NCBI RefSeq assembly: GCF_004005495.1
Contig: NZ_RZYA01000026.1
Span: 1 to 64,000, forward strand
DNA: 64,000 bases
Direction of reading: 5' to 3'
From: Streptomyces antnestii
GTDB taxonomy: Bacteria > Actinomycetota > Actinomycetes > Streptomycetales > Streptomycetaceae
Below, piece after piece: positions 27,584-35,289 of this stretch. The notes under the pieces were generated by a model. That model did no database searches. It was not told the origin of the DNA and saw only the letters and a list, made by a program, of their open reading frames with translations. The stretch's first letter is position 1; every line of letters begins with the position of its first letter. Position numbers and translations under genes: made by a program.

Positions 27584-28164
27584 GAGTTGTTGCGGCGGCG
27601 CACTACCAGCAGGGAGCCGGCGCCCAGTGCGACCAGGCCGGCCGCCACGCCGCCCAGGATGAGCTCCTGCTTGTTGTCGGCACCGGTGTGGGCGAGGTGT
27701 CCCGAGCCCTTTTCGTGGCCCTTGTCCTGGTCACTGCCGGAGCCGTTCTCGTGGCTGCTGCCCGAGTCGTCCCCGTGCTCGCCGCCGGAGCCGTTCTCGT
27801 GGCTGCTGCCCGAGTCGTCCCCGTGCTCGCCGCTGGAGCCGGAGCCGTTGTCGTAGCCGGAGCCGTTGTCGTAGCCGTTGTCGTGGCCCTTGTCGTGGCC
27901 CTTGTCGTGGTCGTTGTCGGAGGGGCAGTCGTCCCCGTAGCCGTTCTCGTCGCCGTAGCCGTTCCCGCTGCTGTCGCCGTACCCGTCCGACTCGTCCCCG
28001 TAGCCGTGCGGCTTCGGGGGGTACGGAGGCTTCGAATGCGACGGGCACGGGTGCGGGTTGTCCATGGCGAGCGCGGTTCCCGCACCGGCAAGCGGCGTCG
28101 CGAACAGCGCGGCGGCAGTGGCGGCCGAGGCCACGACAGCCCGCCATCTGGGCGATGTCGTCAT
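27580..28164 (-). CDS. Repeat-rich surface protein with LAXTG sorting signal
   Basis: The product has 194 residues from the ATG at 28164 (AGGAGAG upstream). A Sec signal peptide (about 1-33, ending GAGTALA) is followed by a Pro/Lys-rich stretch, GYGDE-type repeats, GHDKGHDNGYDNG repeats and two copies of a 16-residue unit containing EHGDDSGSSHENGS. The C-terminus is a complete wall-sorting signal: LAHTG, a hydrophobic helix (LILGGVAAGLVALGAGSLLV) and RRRNNS. Streptomyces class E sortases recognise LAXTG. Only Gly, Asp, His, Ser, Asn, Tyr and Lys are abundant in the middle, so the exposed part is probably unfolded, acidic and possibly metal-binding. It is translationally coupled to the DUF4012 gene. 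No sortase gene is in the window. Confidence 0.85.
   Translation of the reverse strand: MTTSPRWRAVVASAATAAALFATPLAGAGTALAMDNPHPCPSHSKPPYPPKPHGYGDESDGYGDSSGNGYGDENGYGDDCPSDNDHDKGHDKGHDNGYDNGSGYDNGSGSSGEHGDDSGSSHENGSGGEHGDDSGSSHENGSGSDQDKGHEKGSGHLAHTGADNKQELILGGVAAGLVALGAGSLLVVRRRNNS
27739..27834. repeat. Two tandem 48-bp coding repeats
   Basis: Copies at 27739-27786 and 27787-27834 are nearly identical at nucleotide level and encode the 16-residue units of the surface protein. Such near-identity suggests recent expansion and predicts length variation between strains. Confidence 0.8.
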
Positions 28165-28436
28165 CTTTTCCACTCTCCTCGAAATGAGTAGGCCTGACTG
28201 CACTACGGGTACCGTCAAAGGCCCTGATAGAGGAATAAATAGGACATCTGAGCCACGGATAATGCTCCGGCGTGCACAACTCACCGGATGGGGTGGCGCG
28301 AATGGAGGGAGGTGGCTCGAATGGACGGCCTGGCTGTTCAAAGCCGGCCGCCGGCCCGTTTCCACGAGGGTCGTTGAAACATCCCGACCGTCTCACCGCA
28401 TCTAAAAGGTGTGGGCGATGAGGGGGAGGGCGCCTG

Positions 28437-28943
28437 ATGAGGCGGTCCAAGGAGAGTGGTTTCCGGGAGTTCGCGCAGGCCCGGACAGGGCACCTGTTCC
28501 GTTCGGCGTGCCTGTTGACCAGTGGCGACACGCATTTCGCCGAAGACCTGGTGCAGGAGACGCTGGGCCGGATGTACGTGGCGTGGGGGCGGTCCTCAGG
28601 GCTCGAGAACCCGGCGGCGTACGCCCAGACCGTTCTCATACGTGCCTTTCTCGCGCACCAGCGGCGGCGCTCCGCGCACGAGCAGCCCAGCGACGAGCTT
28701 CCGGAGGGCACGGCCGGCGTCCCGGGTGACGCTTCGCTGCGGATCACCCTTCTCGACGCGCTGCGGCAGCTGCCGCCGAAGGACCGCGCCGTGATCGTCC
28801 TGCGGTACTGGGAGGACCGGTCCGTGGCGGAGACCGCGGACATTCTGAACGTCAGCCAGGCGGCGGTGCGTACGCGGAGCACGCGGGCGCTGGCCCGGCT
28901 GCGTGAGCAGCTCGGCAGCAGCGTGGCCGAGCTGGCCGCGTAG
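28437..28943 (+). CDS. SigE-family ECF RNA polymerase sigma factor
   Basis: The product has 168 residues. The N-terminal region 2 is REFAQARTGHLFRSACLLTS then AEDLVQETLGRMYVAW; the region 4 HTH is LLDALRQLPPKDRAVIVLRY then ETADILNVSQAAVRTRSTRA. The FxxFxxAR..L opening and region 4 match the actinobacterial SigE-family sigma-70 group (50S-ECF-like). GGAGGG lies 7 nt before the ATG. The next gene encodes a single-pass membrane protein. Such pairs are common and suggest membrane-linked control, but no zinc anti-sigma motif is present. Its regulon may include the surface operon that diverges from it. Confidence 0.88.
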   Translation: MRRSKESGFREFAQARTGHLFRSACLLTSGDTHFAEDLVQETLGRMYVAWGRSSGLENPAAYAQTVLIRAFLAHQRRRSAHEQPSDELPEGTAGVPGDASLRITLLDALRQLPPKDRAVIVLRYWEDRSVAETADILNVSQAAVRTRSTRALARLREQLGSSVAELAA

Positions 28944-28984
28944 GGGAACGTGACTCGATCTTGTGTGAGGAGTGGTGGTTCGGC

Positions 28985-30259
28985 ATGTCAGGAATTCAGG
29001 AAGACCGTGACCGGGATGCCTTCGCGGGCGGCCTCGGGGAAGCCCTGCGCATAACCGGTGACTCGTTCGACGCCCCTGGCGGATCGCTGGTCGAGGGCGG
29101 GGTGGCACGCGGCCGTCGCAGGCTGCGGCGCCGGCGGGCCGCGACGGTGACGGGGAGCGTCGCCGCGCTGGCCGTGGTCGGGTTCGGCGCGTCGTACGCC
29201 GCCGGGGCGTTCGGCGCCGGCGCGGTCCACGGCAGCCCGGTCGCCGCGCGGCCCGAGCCCGGCCGTACGGCCCAGGGGAAGACGGGCGCGTCGGCCTCGG
29301 GGAAGCAGTACCCCGCGAGCCACGTGATCAAGACCCTCGAAGGGCTGCTGCCCCAGGGCGAGCTCACTCATCGCACGGGACGCGGCACGGACGAAGACGG
29401 CGGGCCTTTCGCCTCGGTCGTCTTCGACGACGGCAAGGGAAAGGCGGCCATCAGTGTGAGCCTGGGCCGGGTCGACCCTGAAGACAGAATGGCCACGGAC
29501 CAGCTCGCCTGCCCCGGCAAGGTCTACACCCCGTATGACGCGTGCTCCAGCAAGACTCTGGCCGACGGCACCCGACTGCTTCTCCTCCAGGGCTACGAGT
29601 ACCCGGACAAGCGCGTGGACACGAAGTGGTGGCACGCGTACGCGGTCACGGCGGAGGGCTACACCATCGACGCCGGCGAGTGGAACGCGCCGGCCGAGAA
29701 GGACGCACCCGTCTCCCGGGACGAACCACCCCTCAGCGCCGGGCAGTTGAAGACCCTGGTGACCGCCGAGGAATGGCGTCCGATACTGCGGGCGCTGCCG
29801 GAACCGCAGCTCCAGCCCGTCCAGCAGCCGGCCCCGCAGGCCGCCACCGCGGACACCATCGTCAGGAACCTCACCTCGCTGCTTCCGAAGAGCACCAAGG
29901 TGACGACCAGTCACGGCGACGACGGCTTCGCCTATGTCGTGGTGAACGACGGCAAGGGGGCGAGCCTCGTCCAGATCAACGTGCAGCCGGACATGAAGGA
30001 CGAGGAGGGCGACCTCTTCGGTTCGGACGCGCAGACCCGGCCGGACGGCATGAAGGTCGCCACGCATCAAGGGGCCGGCGACAAGGGGGTCCAGGGCGCC
30101 GCGATGTGGACCGTGGACACGATCAGCAAGGACGGGTTCCGTGTGGTCATATCGGCCTTCAACTCGGGCTCGCAGATCACGGCGCCCACGAGGAAGACGC
30201 CCGCGCTGACCATGGATCAGCTGAAGGCGATAGCCACGAGTGAGAAGTGGCGGGGGTAG
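28985..30259 (+). CDS. Single-pass membrane protein with two homologous extracellular domains
   Basis: The product has 424 residues from the ATG at 28985. A cytoplasmic N-terminus with an Arg cluster (RGRRRLRRRR, 43-52) precedes one helix (about 53-75) and an exported region. That region consists of two related halves of about 140-150 residues. Each begins with (I/V)xxLxxLLP, contains a (F/N)DDGKGxAxxxI core and an ADGT/PDGM strand pair, and ends LSAGQLKTLVTAEEWRP or LTMDQLKAIATSEKWRG. I recognise no catalytic motif. The position 41 nt after the sigma-factor stop suggests co-transcription and a sensor or anti-sigma role, which is inference. Confidence 0.75.
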   Translation: MSGIQEDRDRDAFAGGLGEALRITGDSFDAPGGSLVEGGVARGRRRLRRRRAATVTGSVAALAVVGFGASYAAGAFGAGAVHGSPVAARPEPGRTAQGKTGASASGKQYPASHVIKTLEGLLPQGELTHRTGRGTDEDGGPFASVVFDDGKGKAAISVSLGRVDPEDRMATDQLACPGKVYTPYDACSSKTLADGTRLLLLQGYEYPDKRVDTKWWHAYAVTAEGYTIDAGEWNAPAEKDAPVSRDEPPLSAGQLKTLVTAEEWRPILRALPEPQLQPVQQPAPQAATADTIVRNLTSLLPKSTKVTTSHGDDGFAYVVVNDGKGASLVQINVQPDMKDEEGDLFGSDAQTRPDGMKVATHQGAGDKGVQGAAMWTVDTISKDGFRVVISAFNSGSQITAPTRKTPALTMDQLKAIATSEKWRG

Positions 30260-30319
30260 CGGGGCCGTTGCGGCTGCGGTGGTCGTGGTCGTGACCTCGA
30301 GAGTGGCCGGTCGGCGACG

Positions 30320-32011
30320 TCACTTCGCGTCGGCGTAGCACTTCACCACCGCGGTGGTGAACGGGAAATGGACCGGGGTGTCGCCGAAGGTGAGGTGGCC
30401 CGCGAGCTCCGCGGCCTCGCGGATCGCCGCGGTCACCGCCTCCGCTTCCTCCTCCGGGCAGTGCACGATCACCTCGTCGTGCTGGAAGAAGACCAGCTCC
30501 GCCGCCATCCCCGCGCACGACTGGCGCAGGGCGGCGAGCATCAGGTCGGCCCAGTCGGCGGCGCTGCCCTGGACGACGAAGTTACGGGCGAAGCGGCCGC
30601 GGGCGCGGGAGTTGGACGAGGCGTATCCGGGGGTGAACTCATTGTCTCCCGGGGCCTGTTCGGGGGAGGGGTCGTCCTGGGGGATGCCCGCCTCGTCCTG
30701 GTCGCCGACACCGGCGGCCGGTGGGCAGGTGCGGCCGAGCCAGGTCCGTACGAGACGGCCCTCCTCGCCGGCGCGGGCCGCGTCGTCCACGTAGGCGACG
30801 GCCCGGGGGAAGCGGCGGCGCAGGGCGGCCAGGTTCTTCAGCCCGTCGCCGGACGTCTGGCCGTACACCGCGCCGAGCACGGCCAGCTTCGCCTTGTCGC
30901 GGTCGCCGGAGAAGGCGCGGTCGGAGACGGACTGGTAGAGGTCGGTCTCCCGCCCGGCGACCTCCATCAGGCCGGGGTCGCGGGAGATCGCGGCGAGGAC
31001 GCGGGGCTCCATCTGGTCCGCGTCGGCGACGACGAGCCGCCAGCCCGGGTCGGCGACGACGGCGCGGCGGATGACCTTGGGGATCTGGAGGGCGCCACCG
31101 CCATTGGTGACCCAGCGACCGGTGACGGTGCCGCCGGGCAGGTACTCGGGGCGGAAGCGGCCGTCGCGGACCCAGTCCTGGAGCCATGACCAGCCGTGTG
31201 CGGTGTAGATCCGGTACAGCTTCTTGTACTCGATCAGGGGCCGCACCGCCGGATGGTCGATCGACTGGATCTCCCAGCGGCGCGTGGACGTGACCTTCAC
31301 GCCGCTCTGGGCGAAGGCCTTCACCACGTCGGCCGGCAGGTCGGGGCGCACGCGGCGGCCGAACGCCTCGGACACCTCGTCGGCCAGCTCGGCGAGGCGA
31401 CGCGGTTCGCCGCCGCCGGCGTAGCGCTCGCCGAGCAGTTCCTGCAGGACGGAGCGGTGTACGTCGGCGCTCCAGGGGAGGCCTGCCGCGTTCATCTCGG
31501 CGGCGACGAGCATGGCCGCGGACTCGGTGGCGGTCAGCAGCCGCATCCGGCCCGGGTGGGCGGTGGCGTCGTGCCGGCGCTGTTGATCGGCGTAGACCTC
31601 GACGAGGTCTTCGAGGGGGACATGGACGGGCTGGGGTTCGAAGAGGGAGGACTGGGAGCCGGGGGTCGCGGCGCGTTGCGGAGGGTCCGGGGGGACGGCT
31701 GTTCCACGGATGCGGGCGAGGGCGGCGGCAGCGGACCGGGGTTCGCCGAAGCGGCCGGCGTGGCCGAGCAGGAGGGTTTCGGCGTCCTCGACGTCGTAGC
31801 AGCGGGATACACGGACGCCTTGGGCGAGGAGGCGGGGGTAGACGGCGGACGTCGATCGCCAGATCCAGCGCGTGACGTCCGGACGGGAGCGGACCGCCTG
31901 CGCGAGGTCGGGCTCCTTGCGGACCGGTGCGGCGAGTGTGCCGTCGGCACCGAGCGGCGCGAGCTGGGCCCCGCCGTCCTCGGTGGCCGCCACGGCCCAC
32001 TTCTCGGTCAT
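30320..32011 (-). CDS. Actinobacterial family-A DNA polymerase paralogue
   Basis: The product has 563 residues from the ATG at 32011. The polymerase domain is intact. Motif A is RLVVADADQMEPRVLAAISR, the O-helix motif B is GDRDKAKLAVLGAVYGQTS, and motif C is VFFQHDEVIVHCPEEE with the HDE triad. Annotation pipelines name this family bifunctional 3'-5' exonuclease/DNA polymerase. The N-terminal 150 residues are short and show no DxE exonuclease motif, and there is no 5'-nuclease domain. At the O-helix position of E. coli Phe762 a Leu is present. It is not the replicative polA, which is about 900 residues, and is more likely a repair or bypass enzyme. Confidence 0.85.
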   Translation of the reverse strand: MTEKWAVAATEDGGAQLAPLGADGTLAAPVRKEPDLAQAVRSRPDVTRWIWRSTSAVYPRLLAQGVRVSRCYDVEDAETLLLGHAGRFGEPRSAAAALARIRGTAVPPDPPQRAATPGSQSSLFEPQPVHVPLEDLVEVYADQQRRHDATAHPGRMRLLTATESAAMLVAAEMNAAGLPWSADVHRSVLQELLGERYAGGGEPRRLAELADEVSEAFGRRVRPDLPADVVKAFAQSGVKVTSTRRWEIQSIDHPAVRPLIEYKKLYRIYTAHGWSWLQDWVRDGRFRPEYLPGGTVTGRWVTNGGGALQIPKVIRRAVVADPGWRLVVADADQMEPRVLAAISRDPGLMEVAGRETDLYQSVSDRAFSGDRDKAKLAVLGAVYGQTSGDGLKNLAALRRRFPRAVAYVDDAARAGEEGRLVRTWLGRTCPPAAGVGDQDEAGIPQDDPSPEQAPGDNEFTPGYASSNSRARGRFARNFVVQGSAADWADLMLAALRQSCAGMAAELVFFQHDEVIVHCPEEEAEAVTAAIREAAELAGHLTFGDTPVHFPFTTAVVKCYADAK

Positions 32012-32119
32012 GCGGGTGAGTCTTGCACCGGGCACTGACAGAGCCGGGGCCGAAGGGGCGGAAGGGGGTGGGTGAGGCCAGCTGTCGCCGCCCTAGCTGC
32101 CCGCGTCGTCCTCACCCGG

Positions 32120-32151
32120 CAAGCTGCTCACTCGACAAGCTGCTCACTCGA
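32120..32151. repeat. 16-bp tandem duplication spanning a stop codon
   Basis: CAAGCTGCTCACTCGA occurs at 32120-32135 and 32136-32151. The second copy contains the stop and last codons of the leftward oxidoreductase gene. The duplication therefore lies at the 3' end of that gene and leaves the reading frame intact. Confidence 0.8.
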
Positions 32152-33070
32152 CAAGAAGGACGAGCTTCCCCCGTACATGGCCTTCCTCGCTCAGGGTCTG
32201 GGCCTTGGCCGCGTCGCGGAGGGGGAACGTGCGGCTGATCGTCATGCGGAGGGCGCCGTCCGCGGCGAGGGAGGCCTGGTGCGCCAGGCTCTCAGCAGCC
32301 TTGGCGCGGTCGCCGCCGCCGGATGCGAAGGTGACGCCGTACTTGGCCGCCTCGGGGTCGGCGATGGTGACGACCCGGTCCGGGGTGCCGCCGCGCAGCT
32401 CGACCGAATCCGCCAAGGCGCCCCGGCCCGCCGCGTCGAACACCGCGTCGACGCCCTGCGGGGCCACCGCGCGGACGCGTTCGACGAGACCGTCCCCGTA
32501 GGCGACAGGGATGGCGCCGATGGAGCGCAGGTACGTGTGGTTGGCGGGCGAGGCCGTGCCGATCACCGTCGCGCCGAGCGCCACGGCCAGCTGTACGCCC
32601 ATCGAGCCGACCGATCCCGCGGCGCCGTGGATCAGAAGGGTCTCGCCGGTGCGGACGCCGAGCAGATCGAGGACGCGTTGTGCCGTCTCGCCGGCGATGG
32701 GGAGGGCGGCGGCCTCGGCCGGTTCGAGTCCGACGGGCCGCGTGGCGACCGCTTCGGCCTGGGCGAGGGCGTAGGTGGCGTAGGCGCCGGTGGTGGTCCA
32801 GCCGAGGACTTCGTCGCCGACGGAGAGGCCGGTGACGCCCTCGCCGACCTCGTCGACGGTTCCGGCGAACTCGTTGCCGGGGATGGCGGGCAGGGCGGTC
32901 GGGAAGACCTGTTCCATCCACCCGTTCCTGATCTTGTACTCGATGGGGTTGACCCCGACCGCGGCGACCTTCACGCGGACCTGGCCGTGACCGGCGTGCG
33001 GCTCCTCGATGCCGTCCTTGAAGTGCAGTACCTCGGGTCCGCCGAACTTCTCGAAAACGATGGCTTCCAT
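32144..33070 (-). CDS. NADP-dependent quinone-oxidoreductase-like MDR protein
   Basis: The product has 308 residues from the ATG at 33070. It opens MEAIVFEKFGGPEVLHFKDG and has NPIEYKIRNGWMEQVFPTAL, PAIPGNEFAGTVDEVGEGVT and the Rossmann motif LLIHGAAGSVGSMGVQLAVA. The zinc ligands of alcohol dehydrogenases are absent, so it belongs to the zinc-free quinone reductase group of medium-chain reductases, which use NADPH on quinones or enones. The substrate is unknown. It diverges from the DUF2786 gene, with about 255 bp between the starts. Confidence 0.88.
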   Translation of the reverse strand: MEAIVFEKFGGPEVLHFKDGIEEPHAGHGQVRVKVAAVGVNPIEYKIRNGWMEQVFPTALPAIPGNEFAGTVDEVGEGVTGLSVGDEVLGWTTTGAYATYALAQAEAVATRPVGLEPAEAAALPIAGETAQRVLDLLGVRTGETLLIHGAAGSVGSMGVQLAVALGATVIGTASPANHTYLRSIGAIPVAYGDGLVERVRAVAPQGVDAVFDAAGRGALADSVELRGGTPDRVVTIADPEAAKYGVTFASGGGDRAKAAESLAHQASLAADGALRMTISRTFPLRDAAKAQTLSEEGHVRGKLVLLVE

Positions 33071-33325
33071 TCCGGTGCCTCTCACTGCGTCGTCGACCGG
33101 GTTCCTTGGGGCGATTGTTCCCGGGGCCGGACCGGCCCGCCTTTTCGGAGGGGGCCATCGGCGGGAGATGATCACGGTGGAGGGTGCCTGACCGGGAGGG
33201 TTGCGGAGCGACTTTTTATCCACAGGCTGTGGATGGGGGATCTGCGTTCTCGTCTCCAGAGACCCCTCAGACCCCTGAGACCATGGAGGTCGCATGGGTC
33301 GACGAGGTGAGGAGGCGGTCCCGGT

Positions 33326-34525
33326 ATGACGGAACGCACGACGCGGGCCACCGTCGAGCAGGCATTCGCCGCCGCCCTGTACGGGGAGGGCGCGGAGGCA
33401 GGTCTCGACACGGGGGCGTCCCTGCTCGCCGCCGACCCGTCGGCCGACACCCAACTGGCGCTGCGCGGACAGGAGTTCGTGCGCCGGGCGTGGGAGCGCG
33501 GATGGCAGCCCGCCGACGTCGTGCGCCTCGTCGTACGCGACCTGGACGAGGCCCCGCACGCGCACATCGCGGCTCGCCTGATCCGTGCCGAGACCGCCCG
33601 CTACGCGCACCTGCCGCCCCGCTGGGACGCACAGCTCGCCGACCTGCCCGGCCTCCCCCAGGACGCGGCGCCCGGTAAGGGGTCGGGGTCGGGGTCAGGG
33701 CCACGCCTCGACCGTTTCTCGTACGCGACCGCTGTCCTGGAGCTGTACCGGCTGCTGCTGCGGCTCCCGCCGATCGAGGCCGTGGGGCCTGTTCCGGGTG
33801 AGTCCGTGGCGCGGCCCGTCGCGGGGGAGCCGCGCGAGCTCGCCCGGATCCGCGCGCTGCTCGCCAAGGCGGAGGCAACCGGTTACCCGCCGGAGGCCGA
33901 GGCGCTGTCGGCGAAGGCGCAGGAGCTGATGGCCAGGCACAGCGTGGACGCGGCGCTCCTCGCGGCCCGCACGCACGCGAAGGACGTGCCGGGCGCGTGC
34001 CGGATCGGTGTGGACGCCCCGTACGAGACGGCGAAGGCGGCTCTCCTGGACGCGGTGGCGTCGGCGAACCGCTGCCGCGCCGTGTGGAACAGCGGTTTCG
34101 GCTTCTCCACGGTCGTCGGGTTCGAGTCCGACCTGGAGGCGGTGGAACTGCTCCATACGTCGCTGCTGGTGCAGGGCACGGCGGCGATGACGCGCGCCGA
34201 GGCCGAACAGCGCGCCGGGGGGCGCAAGAGGACCAAGACGTTCCGGCAGGCGTTCCTCGCCGCGTACGCGCATCGCATCGGGGACCGGCTCGCGGCGGTC
34301 GCCGAGGAGGTGACCGGCCAGAGTCAGGAGGGCGGGCTGCTGCCGGTCCTGGCGGCGCGTGACGTCGCGGTGACGGACCGGACCGACGCCATGTTCCCGC
34401 AGGTCGTGACGACGCGGGTGCGGGGCGTCAGTGACGGTGCCGGCTGGGCGGAGGGCGTGGCGGCGGCCGACCGCGCCCGCGTCTCGGACCGGGCGGAGGT
34501 ACGGGGCGGCACCAAGCGCGGGTGA
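33326..34525 (+). CDS. DUF2786 domain protein
   Basis: The product has 399 residues from the ATG at 33326 (GAGGAGG about 10 nt upstream). The N-terminal third is helical and not assignable. The DUF2786 motif RELARIRALLAKAEATGYPP followed by EAEALSAKAQELMARHSVDA lies at about 172-212. The C-terminal part is a conserved alpha/beta region (ASANRCRAVWNSGFGFSTVV, TFRQAFLAAYAHRIGDRLAA). The function of the domain is unknown. After the TGA the same frame continues open for 34 codons with a protein-like Gln/Pro/Ala composition to a TAG at 34628-34630; see findings. Confidence 0.85.
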   Translation: MTERTTRATVEQAFAAALYGEGAEAGLDTGASLLAADPSADTQLALRGQEFVRRAWERGWQPADVVRLVVRDLDEAPHAHIAARLIRAETARYAHLPPRWDAQLADLPGLPQDAAPGKGSGSGSGPRLDRFSYATAVLELYRLLLRLPPIEAVGPVPGESVARPVAGEPRELARIRALLAKAEATGYPPEAEALSAKAQELMARHSVDAALLAARTHAKDVPGACRIGVDAPYETAKAALLDAVASANRCRAVWNSGFGFSTVVGFESDLEAVELLHTSLLVQGTAAMTRAEAEQRAGGRKRTKTFRQAFLAAYAHRIGDRLAAVAEEVTGQSQEGGLLPVLAARDVAVTDRTDAMFPQVVTTRVRGVSDGAGWAEGVAAADRARVSDRAEVRGGTKRG

Positions 34526-34636
34526 GCCCGCGCCCACACGCACGCCCACACGGCACCGGAGAACCAGCAAGCGCCGGAGGACCAGCCAGCCCAGGCCGAT
34601 CAGCCAGCCCAGGACGAACGAGCCCCCTAGCGCCCG

Positions 34637-34650
34637 CCCCCCCCCCCCCC
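34637..34650. repeat. Run of 14 cytosines
   Basis: A C14 homopolymer sits in the gap between the DUF2786 and lipoprotein genes. It is a likely phase-variable or assembly-error-prone tract. It is non-coding in every frame I judged real. Confidence 0.85.
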
Positions 34651-34684
34651 GCGAAGCCCCGCTCCCCGCGAAGCCCCCGCCCCC

Positions 34685-35191
34685 TCAGGACGTAGGCAGG
34701 CCCATCGTCGGGAATCCCGAAGGCAGCTTCCCGTTGTCGGTCCTGCTGAACGTGTCGTCCCCGGAGCCCTGCCACGACACCTTCAGGGTCGTGGCGTCGA
34801 CGGACTTGACCTGGCCCAGGTTCCGCTCGGTGTTCCCGTCGGCGCACTTCAGCGTCAGCGTCCGCAGGCCCGCCTCGTCCCCGGCGATCCCGCTGCACAC
34901 GTGCTCGCCGACCAGGGCCACCTTCTTGCCGCTGATGAGGAGCGCGATGCTCTTGCCCTGGGACTTCGTGACCCAGCTCCCCTCCAGACTCCCGGACTGC
35001 CCACCGGAGCCACCGCCGGAATCGGAGCCCCCGGCAGGCGCCGTGGCCGAGGCCTCCGGCGTCCCCTTCGACTTCCCGCCGCCGGAAGCGCCCCCGCTGC
35101 CCCCGTCACCACTGTCGCTGCTGCATCCAGTGATCACGAGCGCCGCGGCAACTCCCGCCGCCGTGGCACCGATCCGTACGCGCCTGAGCAC
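34685..35191 (-). CDS. Small secreted lipoprotein, function unknown
   Basis: The product has 168 residues. The signal peptide RVRIGATAAGVAAALVITGC ends in a lipobox (ITGC), so Cys22 should be lipidated. A Gly/Ser/Lys-rich linker of about 45 residues leads to a compact beta-rich domain: LEGSWVTKSQGKSIALLISG, KKVALVGEHVCSGIAGDEAG and TLKVSWQGSGDDTFSRTDNG. That domain has two Cys that may pair. Similar small lipoproteins are common in Streptomyces, but no function is known to me. Confidence 0.8.
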   Translation of the reverse strand: MLRRVRIGATAAGVAAALVITGCSSDSGDGGSGGASGGGKSKGTPEASATAPAGGSDSGGGSGGQSGSLEGSWVTKSQGKSIALLISGKKVALVGEHVCSGIAGDEAGLRTLTLKCADGNTERNLGQVKSVDATTLKVSWQGSGDDTFSRTDNGKLPSGFPTMGLPTS

Positions 35192-35289
35192 AAGATCCCC
35201 CTACGTCGCGGATGTGACTGCCGGTAAGTAGCCGGCCCGCAGCAAGCTACCAGCAGCCCGTCACCGCACTCCGCAGCCCGTCACCGCAC

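Noticed and set aside
27688-28191. Rightward frame with repeated VLVAAARVVPVLAAG units, looking like a hydrophobic repeat protein
   Set aside because: It is the complement of the tandem repeats in the LAXTG surface-protein gene, which has a proper signal peptide, sorting signal and ribosome-binding site.
34637-34650. C14 tract as a phase-variation switch
   Set aside because: It is not inside or directly upstream of a gene in a way that would alter expression; the lipoprotein gene ends before it and the DUF2786 gene ends upstream. An assembly artefact is equally likely.
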